Positions 6,990 through 16,266 of a stretch of DNA of 64,000 nucleotides are shown here, piece by piece. The stretch lies in contig JACKLA010000001.1 of assembly GCA_024236155.1 (NCBI GenBank), positions 310,001 to 374,000 on the forward strand. The letters run 5' to 3'. Under the pieces are notes generated by a model that worked only from the letters and a program-made list of their open reading frames with translations, ran no database searches and was not told the DNA's origin. The position numbers were made by a program, and so were the translations under genes. This DNA is from Sphingomonadaceae bacterium. GTDB lineage: Bacteria; Pseudomonadota; Alphaproteobacteria; Sphingomonadales; Sphingomonadaceae. Positions within the stretch are counted from its first letter, which is position 1. Each line of letters begins with the position of its first letter.

Positions 6990-7005
6990 TGATAAAATTT
7001 TATCA
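6990..7005. promoter_or_regulatory. 16-bp perfect palindrome just upstream of rtcR
   Basis: TGATAAAATTTTATCA is a perfect palindrome ending 7 bp before the rtcR start codon. It lies about 120 bp upstream of the sigma54 promoter of the divergent operon. It could be an RtcR site serving both autoregulation and activation, or a site for another repressor. The surrounding 100 bp are AT-rich, unlike the rest of the locus. Confidence 0.45.
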
Positions 7006-7012
7006 TATACCA

Positions 7013-8599
7013 ATGAAACCGATCACCGTCATAGGATTTCTCGGCTCGACGCTCGACGCTGCCAAGTTCGGACCGTCACGCTGGAACAAGTGGCGCCCGA
7101 CGGTCAGCATCTGCATGCAGGAAGATCTGCGGGTCGATCGCTTCGTGCTGGTCCACGGCAGCTATCACCAGCGCCTCGCCGAATTTGTAATGCAGGATAT
7201 TCGGGATGTTTCGCCTGAAACCGAGGTCGTCCCCCATGTCATGGATTTTGCAGATGCATGGGATTTCGAGGAGGTTTACGGCAAGCTGCTCGATTTCGCG
7301 CGCGAGTTCCCCTTCGATCCGGACGAGCAGGATTACCTGATCCACATCACCACCGGCACCCACGTGGCGCAGATCTGCCTCTTCCTGCTGACCGAGGCGC
7401 GCTATCTGCCGGGCAGGCTGTTGCAGACCCAGCCGCGCGGTCGCGCGCCGCAGCCGATCGGGACCTGGGCGGCGATTGATCTCGATCTGTCGCGCTACGA
7501 TTCCATCGCGACCCGTTTTGCCGAGGCGAGTGCTGAAAGTGCGAACTTCCTCAAGTCCGGGATCGAAACCCGCAATGCGGCCTTCAACCTCATGGTCGAA
7601 GAAATCGAACAAGTCGCCGTGCGTAGCCGCGCGCCGATCCTGCTGATGGGCCCAACCGGCGCAGGCAAGAGCCAGCTCGCACGCAAAGTCTACGAGCTCA
7701 AGAAGCTGCGCCACCAGGTCGAAGGGCCATTCGTGGAGGTCAACTGTGCAACGCTGAAGGGCGACAGCGCAATGTCAGCCCTCTTCGGCCACAGGAAGGG
7801 CGCCTTCACCGGCGCGGTTCAGGACAGGCCGGGTCTGCTCAAGAGTGCCGACAAGGGTTTGTTGTTCCTGGACGAGATTGGCGAGCTAGGGCTTGACGAA
7901 CAGGCGATGATCCTGCGCGCGATCGAGGAAGGGCGCTTCCTTCCGGTTGGCGCAGACAGCGAGGCAAAGAGCGAATTCCAGCTGATCGCCGGGACCAATC
8001 GCAAGCTCATGGACGAAGTCGCCGCCGGGAACTTCCGCGAAGACCTGTTCGCGCGACTTAACCTGTGGACTTTTGCCCTACCCGGCCTGGCCGAGCGGCG
8101 CGAAGATATCGAACCCAACCTCGATTACGAACTCGAGCGTTTCGCGGAACGTGAAGGTACGCGCGTCACATTCAACAAGGAGGCACGGGACCGCTATCTC
8201 GCTTTTGCCGAGAGCCCTTCCGCACGCTGGCAGGGTAACTTCCGTGATCTTGCCGCCAGCGTGACGCGCATGGCGACGCTCTGCCCGACTGGCCGGATAG
8301 ACCGCGATGCGGTCGACTTCGAAACGGGCCGACTTGCACAGCTCTGGTCTGGAGAGAAGGCCGAGAGGGACGGCCTGACCGACCTGCTCGGTCAGGATTG
8401 CCTGGCGGCGATCGACCCGTTCGACCGGGTCCAGCTTGAATATGTGGTGGAGGCATGTCGGCGCTCGACCAGTCTTTCTGACGCAGGACGCACCCTCTTC
8501 GCTGCCTCACGCGAACAACGTAAATCAACCAATGATTCCGACCGGCTCCGAAAGTACCTCGCCAAGTTCGGATTGGAGTGGGGTGCAATCGTCGAATGA
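7013..8599 (+). CDS. rtcR: RtcR, CARF-AAA+ sigma54-dependent activator of RNA repair
   Basis: 528 residues. The N-terminal half (about 1-180) is the RtcR-type CARF domain, which in the studied homologue senses damaged tRNA ends. The AAA+ domain has Walker A GPTGAGKS (about 213-220), the sigma54-contacting loop GAFTGA (about 262) and the Walker B-like LFLDEIGE. A C-terminal region (about 440-528) should carry the DNA-binding part. Family members activate rtcBA and rsr-Y RNA operons from sigma54 promoters, and such a promoter faces it at 6856-6870. It is transcribed divergently and is convergent with the VirB operon. Confidence 0.95.
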   Translation: MKPITVIGFLGSTLDAAKFGPSRWNKWRPTVSICMQEDLRVDRFVLVHGSYHQRLAEFVMQDIRDVSPETEVVPHVMDFADAWDFEEVYGKLLDFAREFPFDPDEQDYLIHITTGTHVAQICLFLLTEARYLPGRLLQTQPRGRAPQPIGTWAAIDLDLSRYDSIATRFAEASAESANFLKSGIETRNAAFNLMVEEIEQVAVRSRAPILLMGPTGAGKSQLARKVYELKKLRHQVEGPFVEVNCATLKGDSAMSALFGHRKGAFTGAVQDRPGLLKSADKGLLFLDEIGELGLDEQAMILRAIEEGRFLPVGADSEAKSEFQLIAGTNRKLMDEVAAGNFREDLFARLNLWTFALPGLAERREDIEPNLDYELERFAEREGTRVTFNKEARDRYLAFAESPSARWQGNFRDLAASVTRMATLCPTGRIDRDAVDFETGRLAQLWSGEKAERDGLTDLLGQDCLAAIDPFDRVQLEYVVEACRRSTSLSDAGRTLFAASREQRKSTNDSDRLRKYLAKFGLEWGAIVE

Positions 8600-8694
8600 T
8601 GTAAACGGCTGCCTGCACATGTCGGGCGCGAATGAGGATGACCACGTTGTCGAGGTTGTACCCCATGAAGCGAGGCCCCGAGCCTAAAGACCAA

Positions 8695-9066
8695 TCAATC
8701 CCGCCTGAGCGACGCCCCCGCATAGGGATCGTGGTCGGCAGGCGGTAATTCGCCGCGCGGGTTGTCGGGTTGTTCCGTCACGGGAGATGGTGCGGGTGGC
8801 AAGGCGTTTCGTTGCCAAGCACCACTCAATGACGCCGCTACCAGCGGTGCGCCCAGCAGCAGGAAGCATCCCACGATCACCTGCAGGCCGCGCCTGACAG
8901 GCAAGCGCCCTCCAAGCATCTGGAACCCAACGAATGCGATAGCGATGACACAGGCGCTGGTGGCGACCGTGCCAAGCAACGTGCCTGTCATCCAGTCAAG
9001 CGCGTCGCCCAGCGGATCGGCGGGGCGGGCTGCGAACAGCGAGGCGGAGGATAGCAATGCGCTCAC
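8695..9066 (-). CDS. virB2: VirB2-like major pilin
   Basis: 123 residues with the TrbC/VirB2 layout: an N-terminal signal-like segment, then two hydrophobic helices (about 30-50 and 60-85) separated by a short basic loop (RLPVRRG), then a long polar, proline-rich tail. VirB2 is the pilin subunit of type IV secretion channels. It is the last gene of the operon, after virB11, instead of its usual place before virB3. The tail after residue 85 is longer than in most VirB2 proteins. Confidence 0.7.
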   Translation of the reverse strand: MSALLSSASLFAARPADPLGDALDWMTGTLLGTVATSACVIAIAFVGFQMLGGRLPVRRGLQVIVGCFLLLGAPLVAASLSGAWQRNALPPAPSPVTEQPDNPRGELPPADHDPYAGASLRRD

Positions 9067-9069
9067 CGT

Positions 9070-10038
9070 TCAGCCCTTGACCAGCACTTGCGACACGCGT
9101 CGCCTGCCCTCGCGGCGTTCGAGCTGGACGAAGATATCGATGCTTTCGCGCACATAGTGCCGGACATCGACCCGCGACAGGCGCGATCCGGCTTGCAGGA
9201 CCAGCAAGGCGAGCTGCTCGATCGCCCGCTGAGGCGTGTCGGCGTGGATGGTGGTCATCGATCCGGGGTGGCCTGTGTTCACCGCGCGCAGGAAAGTAAA
9301 CGCCTCGCCGCCGCGGAGCTCGCCCAGAATGATGCGATCGGGGCGCATGCGGAGTGCGGCGACCAGCAGCTCTTCGGCGCTCACATCGGCTTCGGCCATG
9401 TGCCCGCGTGCTGCGATCAGCCCGACGGCGTTTTCGTGTTTGAGTTTCAGCTCCTCGGTATCCTCGATCAGGATCAGCCTTTCCTCTGCCGGTATCTCCG
9501 CCAGCAGCGCGTTGAGGAAGGTTGTCTTGCCGGTCGAAGTGCCGCCAGAGATCAGGATATTGCGCCGCGCCCGCACGGCTTCACGCAGGAAATCCGGCGC
9601 TTCGCTTCCATGCAGGGTGTAATAGCGATGCTCCGGCTCAAGCTGTGCCTCACCTCCCTGCAAGTGCTCGAACGCCTCTGCATCGGCCCAGTCGCCGAGC
9701 GACAGGTCGGCCGACACATGCCGCCGGATTGCAATTGCATGGCTGCCCCGAGTCGCGGGTGGCGCGACGATCTGGACCCGCGCACCTTCGGGCAGGTTGG
9801 CGGCGAGCAGCGGTTGCTCGCGACTGATCCCTTGCGAAGAGTGTGCCGCAATCTGACGCGCGAGCCGTTCCAGCAGCTTGGCATCGAGCGCCGGTTCAAG
9901 CTGCTGCGAAATTCCTCCGCCAAGCCGTTCGACCCACACCTCGCCCGGGCGATTGATCCAGATATCGGTTACATCGTCCTGCGACAGCCACGGCGCGAGC
10001 GGCGCGAGGAAACTGTCGAGATAGTAGCTCGCATCCAT
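9070..10038 (-). CDS. virB11: VirB11 ATPase
   Basis: 322 residues of the secretion-traffic ATPase family. Walker A is GGTSTGKTT (about 167-175), the Asp box is LIEDTEELK, Walker B is RIILGELRGGEAF and the His box is GHPGSMTTIHAD. VirB11 forms a hexamer at the inner face of the membrane and powers pilus assembly and substrate transfer. The start shares a base with the virB10 stop (10038), which indicates translational coupling. Confidence 0.93.
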   Translation of the reverse strand: MDASYYLDSFLAPLAPWLSQDDVTDIWINRPGEVWVERLGGGISQQLEPALDAKLLERLARQIAAHSSQGISREQPLLAANLPEGARVQIVAPPATRGSHAIAIRRHVSADLSLGDWADAEAFEHLQGGEAQLEPEHRYYTLHGSEAPDFLREAVRARRNILISGGTSTGKTTFLNALLAEIPAEERLILIEDTEELKLKHENAVGLIAARGHMAEADVSAEELLVAALRMRPDRIILGELRGGEAFTFLRAVNTGHPGSMTTIHADTPQRAIEQLALLVLQAGSRLSRVDVRHYVRESIDIFVQLERREGRRRVSQVLVKG

Positions 10039-11111
10039 CAGCGGTCGACGCTGGAGAAATCGAGATCGCGCGCGACGAACACCGAAACGCTAGTGCCGTG
10101 CCGCACCTTGAGCGTCGGCTGGATGCGGCCGCCGTCCTGGATCTGGACGTTCTGCGTGCTGCCGGGGAGCGCGACCAGCACGCCATCCGTCGCCTTGCTG
10201 GTCGCGACACCCACACCGATATCGAGCACCGATTGCAGCAACGCGCCGCCGAAGCGCTGGAAGAACTTGCTGTCGACATCGCCTTTCACACCTGCACGCC
10301 CAAGCGGATCGGAGGCCGGGGAATCGAGCGCGATCGTCACGCCATCGGGGCGGATCAACCGGGTCCAGCGAATGCTTGCCCGTTTCTGCCCGGCCTGGAG
10401 GTCCGCCTCATATTCGCCATAGAGCCGCGAACCGCGCTGGATCAGCACGCGGCTGCCATCGAACCCACGCACATCGCGCTGGACGAGCGCGCGCACGCCG
10501 CCGGGGCGGGTGGAGTCCAGCGCAGTCTCGAGCACAGCAGGGATAACCGTGCCTTGCGGGATGGTGAGCGAAGGGTTCTCGAACCGGCCCGCTCGTACCC
10601 GGTCGGTCGATCCCGGTTGCGGTGCTGCACCGACATTGCCCTGATTGCTGAAGGTGGAGTCGAACACGACCGAGGGCAGACGAGGCGAAATTGGAGGATC
10701 TGGCAGCACGATCGGTGCAGCTTGAACGCTGGGGCGGCTTTGGGAAGCGGCAGGCGAGGCGACACGGACCACCCGAACCGGCGGCGCGCTCGGCTGCGTC
10801 AACTGACGGGGTGACACCAGTGCCTCACGCCGATCCGCCGCTTGCCATTCTGCGGGAATTGCCAGCGGCGGTGGCGAAGAAATGCGCTGCGCCGGATCGA
10901 CGGCAGCGACAACCGGATTGGCGGAATTTTCCGCTTCCCTTCCGGCATTGAGTATCCAGAACACCGCAAGCCCCAAAAAGGCTACAATTGCCAGCCCCGT
11001 CGCGAGGCCCAACCTGTCCGGCTTGCGCGAGGCGACGACCGGCAGGCCATCATCGGGCATGGCGCCCGTCATGGTGGCTGGAGCACTAGCCATCGCTGCT
11101 CTCCGGCTCAC
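10038..11111 (-). CDS. virB10: VirB10 core-complex protein
   Basis: 357 residues. One inner-membrane segment lies near residues 33-53. A proline-rich periplasmic stretch (about 70-150) follows, then the conserved TrbI/VirB10 beta-barrel domain containing IPAVLETALDSTRPGGVRA and ERGSRLYGEY-like motifs. VirB10 spans both membranes and connects the ATPases to the outer-membrane pore. The start overlaps the end of virB9 by 26 nt. Confidence 0.92.
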   Translation of the reverse strand: MSRRAAMASAPATMTGAMPDDGLPVVASRKPDRLGLATGLAIVAFLGLAVFWILNAGREAENSANPVVAAVDPAQRISSPPPLAIPAEWQAADRREALVSPRQLTQPSAPPVRVVRVASPAASQSRPSVQAAPIVLPDPPISPRLPSVVFDSTFSNQGNVGAAPQPGSTDRVRAGRFENPSLTIPQGTVIPAVLETALDSTRPGGVRALVQRDVRGFDGSRVLIQRGSRLYGEYEADLQAGQKRASIRWTRLIRPDGVTIALDSPASDPLGRAGVKGDVDSKFFQRFGGALLQSVLDIGVGVATSKATDGVLVALPGSTQNVQIQDGGRIQPTLKVRHGTSVSVFVARDLDFSSVDR

Positions 11112-11790
11112 GATTGCGCCTTGCGGTGGCCTTCTCCTTGTCGATCCTGAACACCAGCTCTTCCCATACCCGGTCGATCACGAAGATGCCGTCGCGCATA
11201 TAGCCATCGACGACCTGCTCGTCGCCGGTCGGCCCGATGGCGAATATTGCCGGCAGCGATTGCTCGGGGGCGAAAATAATCCGCGTGCGGATGCCATCGT
11301 CGGTGATGTCTTGCGGTTGCACTTCGCGGTCGCCGCGAAGGCGGTAGCCCCAGGTTTCATCGGAGGACTCGGTCAACCTTATCGGACCCGGATCGTATGC
11401 GACCGGGGCGCCGTATTCGACCTTGACCAGCAGTGCTGCCAGCAATCCTTCGCCCGTGCGCAGATCGAAGGCGTAGTCTCGCTTGTCCGACGTGACGCGC
11501 ATGGAGGAAATCGCGCCGTCGACCAGCGGCAAAACCTGGAAGCTGTCGAGGTCGGGGGAAACCTTGACGTCGAAGACCCTGTCGGTCCCGACGACGATGC
11601 GTTCGATCCGTTCTCCCGGTTCGAGCATCACGGTGAGGCCGGTTTCGGGCAAGGCGGTGAGGTGGATTGTCTCGCCCTGCTGCCAGGTCACCCGCTGCAG
11701 GCGAGGGCTGTCTGCCTGCGGTTGCGGGACCAGTTGGGCCGCTACCGGAGAAGCCATAAGCGTGGCCGCAAGGGCGAGGCTTCGGATCAC
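11086..11790 (-). CDS. virB9: VirB9 outer-membrane core protein
   Basis: 234 residues with a clear signal peptide (MIRSLALAATLMASPVAA). A CagX/VirB9 N-terminal region and a C-terminal domain ending PTGDEQVVDGYMRDG...DRVWEELVFR follow. VirB9 forms the outer-membrane ring with VirB7 and VirB10. No separate VirB7 lipoprotein gene was found nearby. The start overlaps the virB8 stop by 4 nt. Confidence 0.88.
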   Translation of the reverse strand: MIRSLALAATLMASPVAAQLVPQPQADSPRLQRVTWQQGETIHLTALPETGLTVMLEPGERIERIVVGTDRVFDVKVSPDLDSFQVLPLVDGAISSMRVTSDKRDYAFDLRTGEGLLAALLVKVEYGAPVAYDPGPIRLTESSDETWGYRLRGDREVQPQDITDDGIRTRIIFAPEQSLPAIFAIGPTGDEQVVDGYMRDGIFVIDRVWEELVFRIDKEKATARRNREPESSDG

Positions 11791-12626
11791 TCCGCACCCT
11801 CCGATTGTGCTTCATCGGATGGCTCGACACGCGCCGGGGCGCTTGCGGGCGATGCCTGTGCAACAGGAGCCTGCTCGAGCTCCGGCATGGTTTCGGCATC
11901 GCGGCGATAGCGTGTGACCTGGAAGCCGAGCGGGTTGAGCAGGCGATCATCCTCGCTCATCGCGGCGCCTGAAAACTGGTAATCGATGATCGATGCCCAA
12001 TATTGCCGCTCCTGCTCACGCGCGCCGGGATCGGTTCGCGTGGTGGCAAAGCGCACCATCGACTGGCCGGGCTTGAGCGAGGACACACTCAGTATCTCTA
12101 CCTGTATCCGCCCGCCCCGGGGCATGAGGGCAAGCGGGCTTTGCGGGTTGGATGCCTGCATCAGCGCGCTGTAACGCTGGCGAGCGTCATTGGCGCTCCA
12201 CAGCCCGACCTTGCGGAAATCCTGCTGTATACTCGCCCCGTCGAAGCTCTCGCGCGCAATGACATATTGCGCCAGCATCGACCGTGTCAGTGCCGCATCG
12301 GGAGTGACGACCTGCTGGTCGATGGGAGACAGCCGCTCGACATTGCCGGTCTGCCTGTCGACGAGGATGGTGTAGGGTTCGACCGTCTTAAGCGGCAGCA
12401 GGATAACGAGGGCAATCGCCAGCAGCAGCGCGATCACACTTGCCACGGCAGCAACGATCCATGCAATGCGGCGCGAACGTTCGAGTTCCCACGTGACGCT
12501 GCGCGTCCAGCTTTCGTCACCACCCTCTATGTCGTCGTCCATCATGTAGCCACTGCCGTCGCGGTCGAAGTCGGGATTGCCGCTCACCCGGTCCGGACTG
12601 TCATTCCTGCCGCTTCCCAGGCTCAT
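11787..12626 (-). CDS. virB8: VirB8 inner-membrane assembly factor
   Basis: 279 residues from ATG 12626. This start overlaps the virB6 stop as ATGA and gives a normal VirB8 length; the frame is open upstream but lacks family sequence. A single transmembrane helix (about residues 56-77) follows an acidic cytoplasmic region. The periplasmic NTF2-like domain follows, with VEPYTILVDRQTGNVE. VirB8 nucleates assembly of the channel. The last 35 residues are Ala/Pro/Glu-rich and probably disordered. Confidence 0.88.
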   Translation of the reverse strand: MSLGSGRNDSPDRVSGNPDFDRDGSGYMMDDDIEGGDESWTRSVTWELERSRRIAWIVAAVASVIALLLAIALVILLPLKTVEPYTILVDRQTGNVERLSPIDQQVVTPDAALTRSMLAQYVIARESFDGASIQQDFRKVGLWSANDARQRYSALMQASNPQSPLALMPRGGRIQVEILSVSSLKPGQSMVRFATTRTDPGAREQERQYWASIIDYQFSGAAMSEDDRLLNPLGFQVTRYRRDAETMPELEQAPVAQASPASAPARVEPSDEAQSEGAE

Positions 12627-13834
12627 GCGCCTTGCCCCCTTGGTCCGCCAACCCGGTCGCCCAACCGGGCTGCACGCCGCCACGTAGAACCAAGTCTAGC
12701 AGGAGCAGCGCCGGGCCGGCTATTTTCAGGCCGGGCATCGCCCGATGGTCCACCGCTGCCCTGGCGATCGCCATAGCGTTCGATCGCGAGCCGGGCTCCA
12801 CTTGCCTGCTCGATTGTCACGAGCCGGTCGACGCTATCAGAAATCCGCTCGACCCGCGACCTGGTGTATGCCGGAGCGAGGTGCTGCTGTGGCAATGCGG
12901 TCGTTCCGCTTGCCGCACGGGGGCGCATCAATGGCAAGGGCGGCATGGAAGGCCAGCCACGATTGAACGCGACCTTGGCAAGCAGCCAGATAATGCCGAA
13001 CTTCACCAGCAGGAAAGCGAGAGTGGTCGCAAGGATTTCCAGCGGGGCGAAAGGCGTCGCATAGCCCAGCAAACGCACGCGCACGGCATCGGCCAGCCAC
13101 GGTTCCATGATCGCAAGTTCCACGGCGAGCACCAGAGTCAAGCCGATCGATCCGGCCATGGTCAGCACCAGTCCCCGCAGCCATCCGGCAAATATGCCCC
13201 GGCTCGCCTCGAACAGCATCAGCCCGGCGACAACAGGCGTCAGTGCCAGCAGCAGCCCGGCAAGCAGCCGCAAGAGCGCGAGCGAACCGACCGTGCTCGA
13301 AAGGAATACAAGCCGCGCGTAACCGGTCGAACTGTCATCCTGCAGCGCCGTTCCCGCAAACACGGGGCCGGCACCGGTATCGCCGAGCAATTGACCCGAA
13401 TTGCGACCGGTCCCGATCTGCATGATCTGCACCAGCGCATCGTCGGCTGCCTGCAAACGCGAAACCAGCGACGCCCCCGAACCGAGCGATGATGCATCGC
13501 CGACAAAGCCGTATATTTGCGAAGGGCCGTAAAGGACCAGGTCGTAAATCACTGTCCTGAATGCAGGCCACGAGAACGCCAGTGTCAGCACGATCCCGAC
13601 CTTGAGGGCATCGTAGATGGCATCGCGCCCGGACGGGTCGGGGCCGAACAGGAAACGCAGCCCGTAAAGTGCAACGAACAGTGTCAGCAGTCCGGTGATG
13701 ATGATCGAAGCAAGCGATCCCGGCTGGCCGAGCGCGCTATAGCCATAGCTACCGATCACCTGCGCCTGGCAGTCGAGATGCTCGAGGCTGCGGGTGAGGA
13801 ATCGGTCACCGGTTATGACGCTGGGGCAGGCCAT
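12623..13834 (-). CDS. virB6: VirB6 polytopic channel protein
   Basis: 403 residues with about six hydrophobic segments between residues 35 and 300, typical of TrbL/VirB6, which forms part of the inner-membrane conduit. The C-terminal third is hydrophilic, rich in Arg, Pro and Gly, and predicted cytoplasmic. The gene begins 2 nt after the virB4 stop and overlaps virB8. Confidence 0.85.
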   Translation of the reverse strand: MACPSVITGDRFLTRSLEHLDCQAQVIGSYGYSALGQPGSLASIIITGLLTLFVALYGLRFLFGPDPSGRDAIYDALKVGIVLTLAFSWPAFRTVIYDLVLYGPSQIYGFVGDASSLGSGASLVSRLQAADDALVQIMQIGTGRNSGQLLGDTGAGPVFAGTALQDDSSTGYARLVFLSSTVGSLALLRLLAGLLLALTPVVAGLMLFEASRGIFAGWLRGLVLTMAGSIGLTLVLAVELAIMEPWLADAVRVRLLGYATPFAPLEILATTLAFLLVKFGIIWLLAKVAFNRGWPSMPPLPLMRPRAASGTTALPQQHLAPAYTRSRVERISDSVDRLVTIEQASGARLAIERYGDRQGSGGPSGDARPENSRPGAAPARLGSTWRRAARLGDRVGGPRGQGA

Positions 13835-13836
13835 GC

Positions 13837-16266
13837 TCAGGCAGCCCTTTCAAGCAGGGTGTCGAGCCAAGCGGATGGCTCTGGCCCGGTCTCCTGCACG
13901 ATCTCGTCGAACAGGCGGACGGTGCTCTCGCGCCCGGACAGGATCGTAAGCAAGCGGTCCTCACCGGTCAGGTCCAGCCGCGCAACCACGCTTTCCTTGC
14001 CATGCTTGATCAGGAAGCAATGCGAATTGTCGGGCAGGGTGCGCACAAGGTCGAACTCATGCCGCGAAAGGCCGAAGCCGTTGATGTAATCCTCGGCCCG
14101 GGCCTTGGGGTTGATCATGAATATCTGCGTCGCCGCCTGCTCGATGATCGCTGCGGCAATCCGGCTTTCGAGCGCGTCCTGCGCGCTCTGGGTGGCAAAG
14201 CCAACGATGCCGTTGCGCTTGCGGATGGTCTTCTCCCAATCCTTGATCCGCTGGACGAAGACTTCGTCGTCGAGCGCCTTCCAGCCCTCGTCGATGACGA
14301 TGATCGAGGGCTTTCCGTCGAGCCGCTCGTCGACCCGGCGGAAGAAGTAGAGCATAGCGGGGGTGCGCAGCGCGGGATCGTCGAGGATCTCGGTCATGTC
14401 GAAACCGATGGTCTGCTCCGACAGGTCGGTGGTATCGCGCTCATTATCGAACAGCCACGCACGTTCGCCGTCGCCCCACCATGGGCGCATGCGCGAATAA
14501 AGGTCGCCGCTCACCGGCCTGCCGCCGCCGCGCAGCAGTTCGACGAAATGGCGCAGGCGGCGACGCGCGACAGGTTGCGCGAAGCTGGTGTCGATCGCAT
14601 CGCGCAGCAGGTCGAGCTCGGTCGCATCCACGCCGCCTGCAAGGATCGCAAGCCAGTCGAGCAGGAAGCTGCGGTTCTCCGCCGTGTCCTCGATCTGTAG
14701 CGGGTTGAGCCCGCTCGGGCGTCCCGATGCCAGCCGGTCATAGGTCCCGCCGATGGCGCGCACGAACAGCTCCGCACCGCGATCCTTGTCGAACAGGATG
14801 GTGCGCGGTGCGAACCGCTGCGCCTGCGCGAGCAGGAAGTTGAGCAACACCGTCTTGCCCGAACCCGATGGCCCGATGACGGTGAAGTTGCCCAGATCGT
14901 TCTGGTGGAAGTTGAAGAAATAGGGACCGGCGGCAGTCGTCTCGAACAAGGTCACCGCATCGCCCCAGTGGTTGCCATGGGGTTTGCCGACCGGGAAATT
15001 GTGCAGCGAGGCGAAGCTCGCAAAATTGGTCGTCGAAATCAGTCCCTTGCGCGAGATGTAGCGGAAATTGCCGGGAAACTGCGCCCAGAAGGTCGGCTCG
15101 ACCCCGATGTCTTCGCGCACGGCGTTGATGCCCAGGTCGGCCATCAGCGCAATCACCTCGGCGACATTCGAATTGAGCGTTACAAGGTCCGGTGCATGAA
15201 TCGCCAGCGTGGTGTGATGCTCGCCAAAGCCCGCACGCCCCGCGGCGACTTCATCCTTCGCAGTTGCCAGCTCGTCACGCAGCGAGAGCGCCTCGTCCTC
15301 CGCCGATTGCATGCGCCGCAGCACGAGGTTCATCCGCGACAGTGCCTCGCCGCGTTCGACGAAGGCAAAGCTCTGGCTGATATCGAATTCGAACGGCAGG
15401 CGGCTCAGTTCGTCGAACATGCCGGGCATGGTGCGGCCCGGCCAGTCCTTGATCGAGACCATCGCGGTGAAATTGCGCGGCAGGGGGCCGGCAGGCGCGA
15501 GTTCGACCGCATCTCGGCCGAAGCTGATCCGTCGCCCCGGAATGTAGTGGCCGATATCCCCGCCTGGCATCTGCACCGGGCGCATATCGTGATTGTACAA
15601 CCACGACAGGAATTCGAGCGGTTCGGAACGCTTGCCTTCCGGCGTGTCGTAGACCGACAGGATATGCGGCGAATACTGGCCAAGCGCCGTCACCATGGCC
15701 GAGACAGCGTTCGACAGCGCGTGCCGGTCGGTCTCGGTCCTTTCGGCATTGCGCCGGGTCGAGCGGCCGAGCCACTCCTGCGCCCGGTCGAGAAAGCCGA
15801 CCTTGCCCTGCAACGGACGACGCACCACGGTGAGGAACAGCTCGTTCACATAGAGTGACTTGTCGTCGATCCGTTCACGCCAGGCATTGTCGAGATAGTT
15901 GCAGAAGTCCGACCGCCCGGTCGGCTCGAGATCGACCAGTGCCGAACGGCGCACCATATGGTGATAGACCGCAAAACGTGACGATCCGAGCGCGCGCAGC
16001 ATCGCATCGCGCAGTTCGGCGCGGTAATTGAGTTCGTCGCTGTCGGCCGTCTCGAACAGCAGCCCGCCCAGTCGGATGGTCTGCATCAGCAGCCCGTCGC
16101 GCGTTTCGATCGTCCGCGTGTCGATATGGCGTGCATAGGGCAGGTGCGCGCCAGCCGGGGCCTCGCGCAACATGACCTTCGGGTCACGGGTCAGGGGCGG
16201 TAGGAGTTGCATCGCCACAGCGAGTAGTTCTTGACGCGCGGACAGTTGCGCACGCGGGTCAGCCAC
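13837..16266 (-). CDS. virB4: VirB4 ATPase
   Basis: 809 residues, the usual size for VirB4/TraC-type ATPases. Walker A is GPSGSGKT (about 463-470) and Walker B is SIIVIDEGWKAL. The arginine-containing GFATQSAQDAL follows. VirB4 energises pilin mobilisation and docks on the inner-membrane complex. The start used overlaps the end of virB3 by 76 nt. A start further inside is possible because the first roughly 25 residues are poorly conserved. Confidence 0.93.
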   Translation of the reverse strand: MADPRAQLSARQELLAVAMQLLPPLTRDPKVMLREAPAGAHLPYARHIDTRTIETRDGLLMQTIRLGGLLFETADSDELNYRAELRDAMLRALGSSRFAVYHHMVRRSALVDLEPTGRSDFCNYLDNAWRERIDDKSLYVNELFLTVVRRPLQGKVGFLDRAQEWLGRSTRRNAERTETDRHALSNAVSAMVTALGQYSPHILSVYDTPEGKRSEPLEFLSWLYNHDMRPVQMPGGDIGHYIPGRRISFGRDAVELAPAGPLPRNFTAMVSIKDWPGRTMPGMFDELSRLPFEFDISQSFAFVERGEALSRMNLVLRRMQSAEDEALSLRDELATAKDEVAAGRAGFGEHHTTLAIHAPDLVTLNSNVAEVIALMADLGINAVREDIGVEPTFWAQFPGNFRYISRKGLISTTNFASFASLHNFPVGKPHGNHWGDAVTLFETTAAGPYFFNFHQNDLGNFTVIGPSGSGKTVLLNFLLAQAQRFAPRTILFDKDRGAELFVRAIGGTYDRLASGRPSGLNPLQIEDTAENRSFLLDWLAILAGGVDATELDLLRDAIDTSFAQPVARRRLRHFVELLRGGGRPVSGDLYSRMRPWWGDGERAWLFDNERDTTDLSEQTIGFDMTEILDDPALRTPAMLYFFRRVDERLDGKPSIIVIDEGWKALDDEVFVQRIKDWEKTIRKRNGIVGFATQSAQDALESRIAAAIIEQAATQIFMINPKARAEDYINGFGLSRHEFDLVRTLPDNSHCFLIKHGKESVVARLDLTGEDRLLTILSGRESTVRLFDEIVQETGPEPSAWLDTLLERAA

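Noticed and set aside
9088..10422. 444-codon plus-strand frame over virB11 and virB10
   Set aside because: Shadow frame crossing two genes of the minus strand; no start signal and no recognisable protein.
14905..15858. 317-codon plus-strand frame over virB4
   Set aside because: Shadow of virB4; composition typical of antisense frames in GC-rich DNA.
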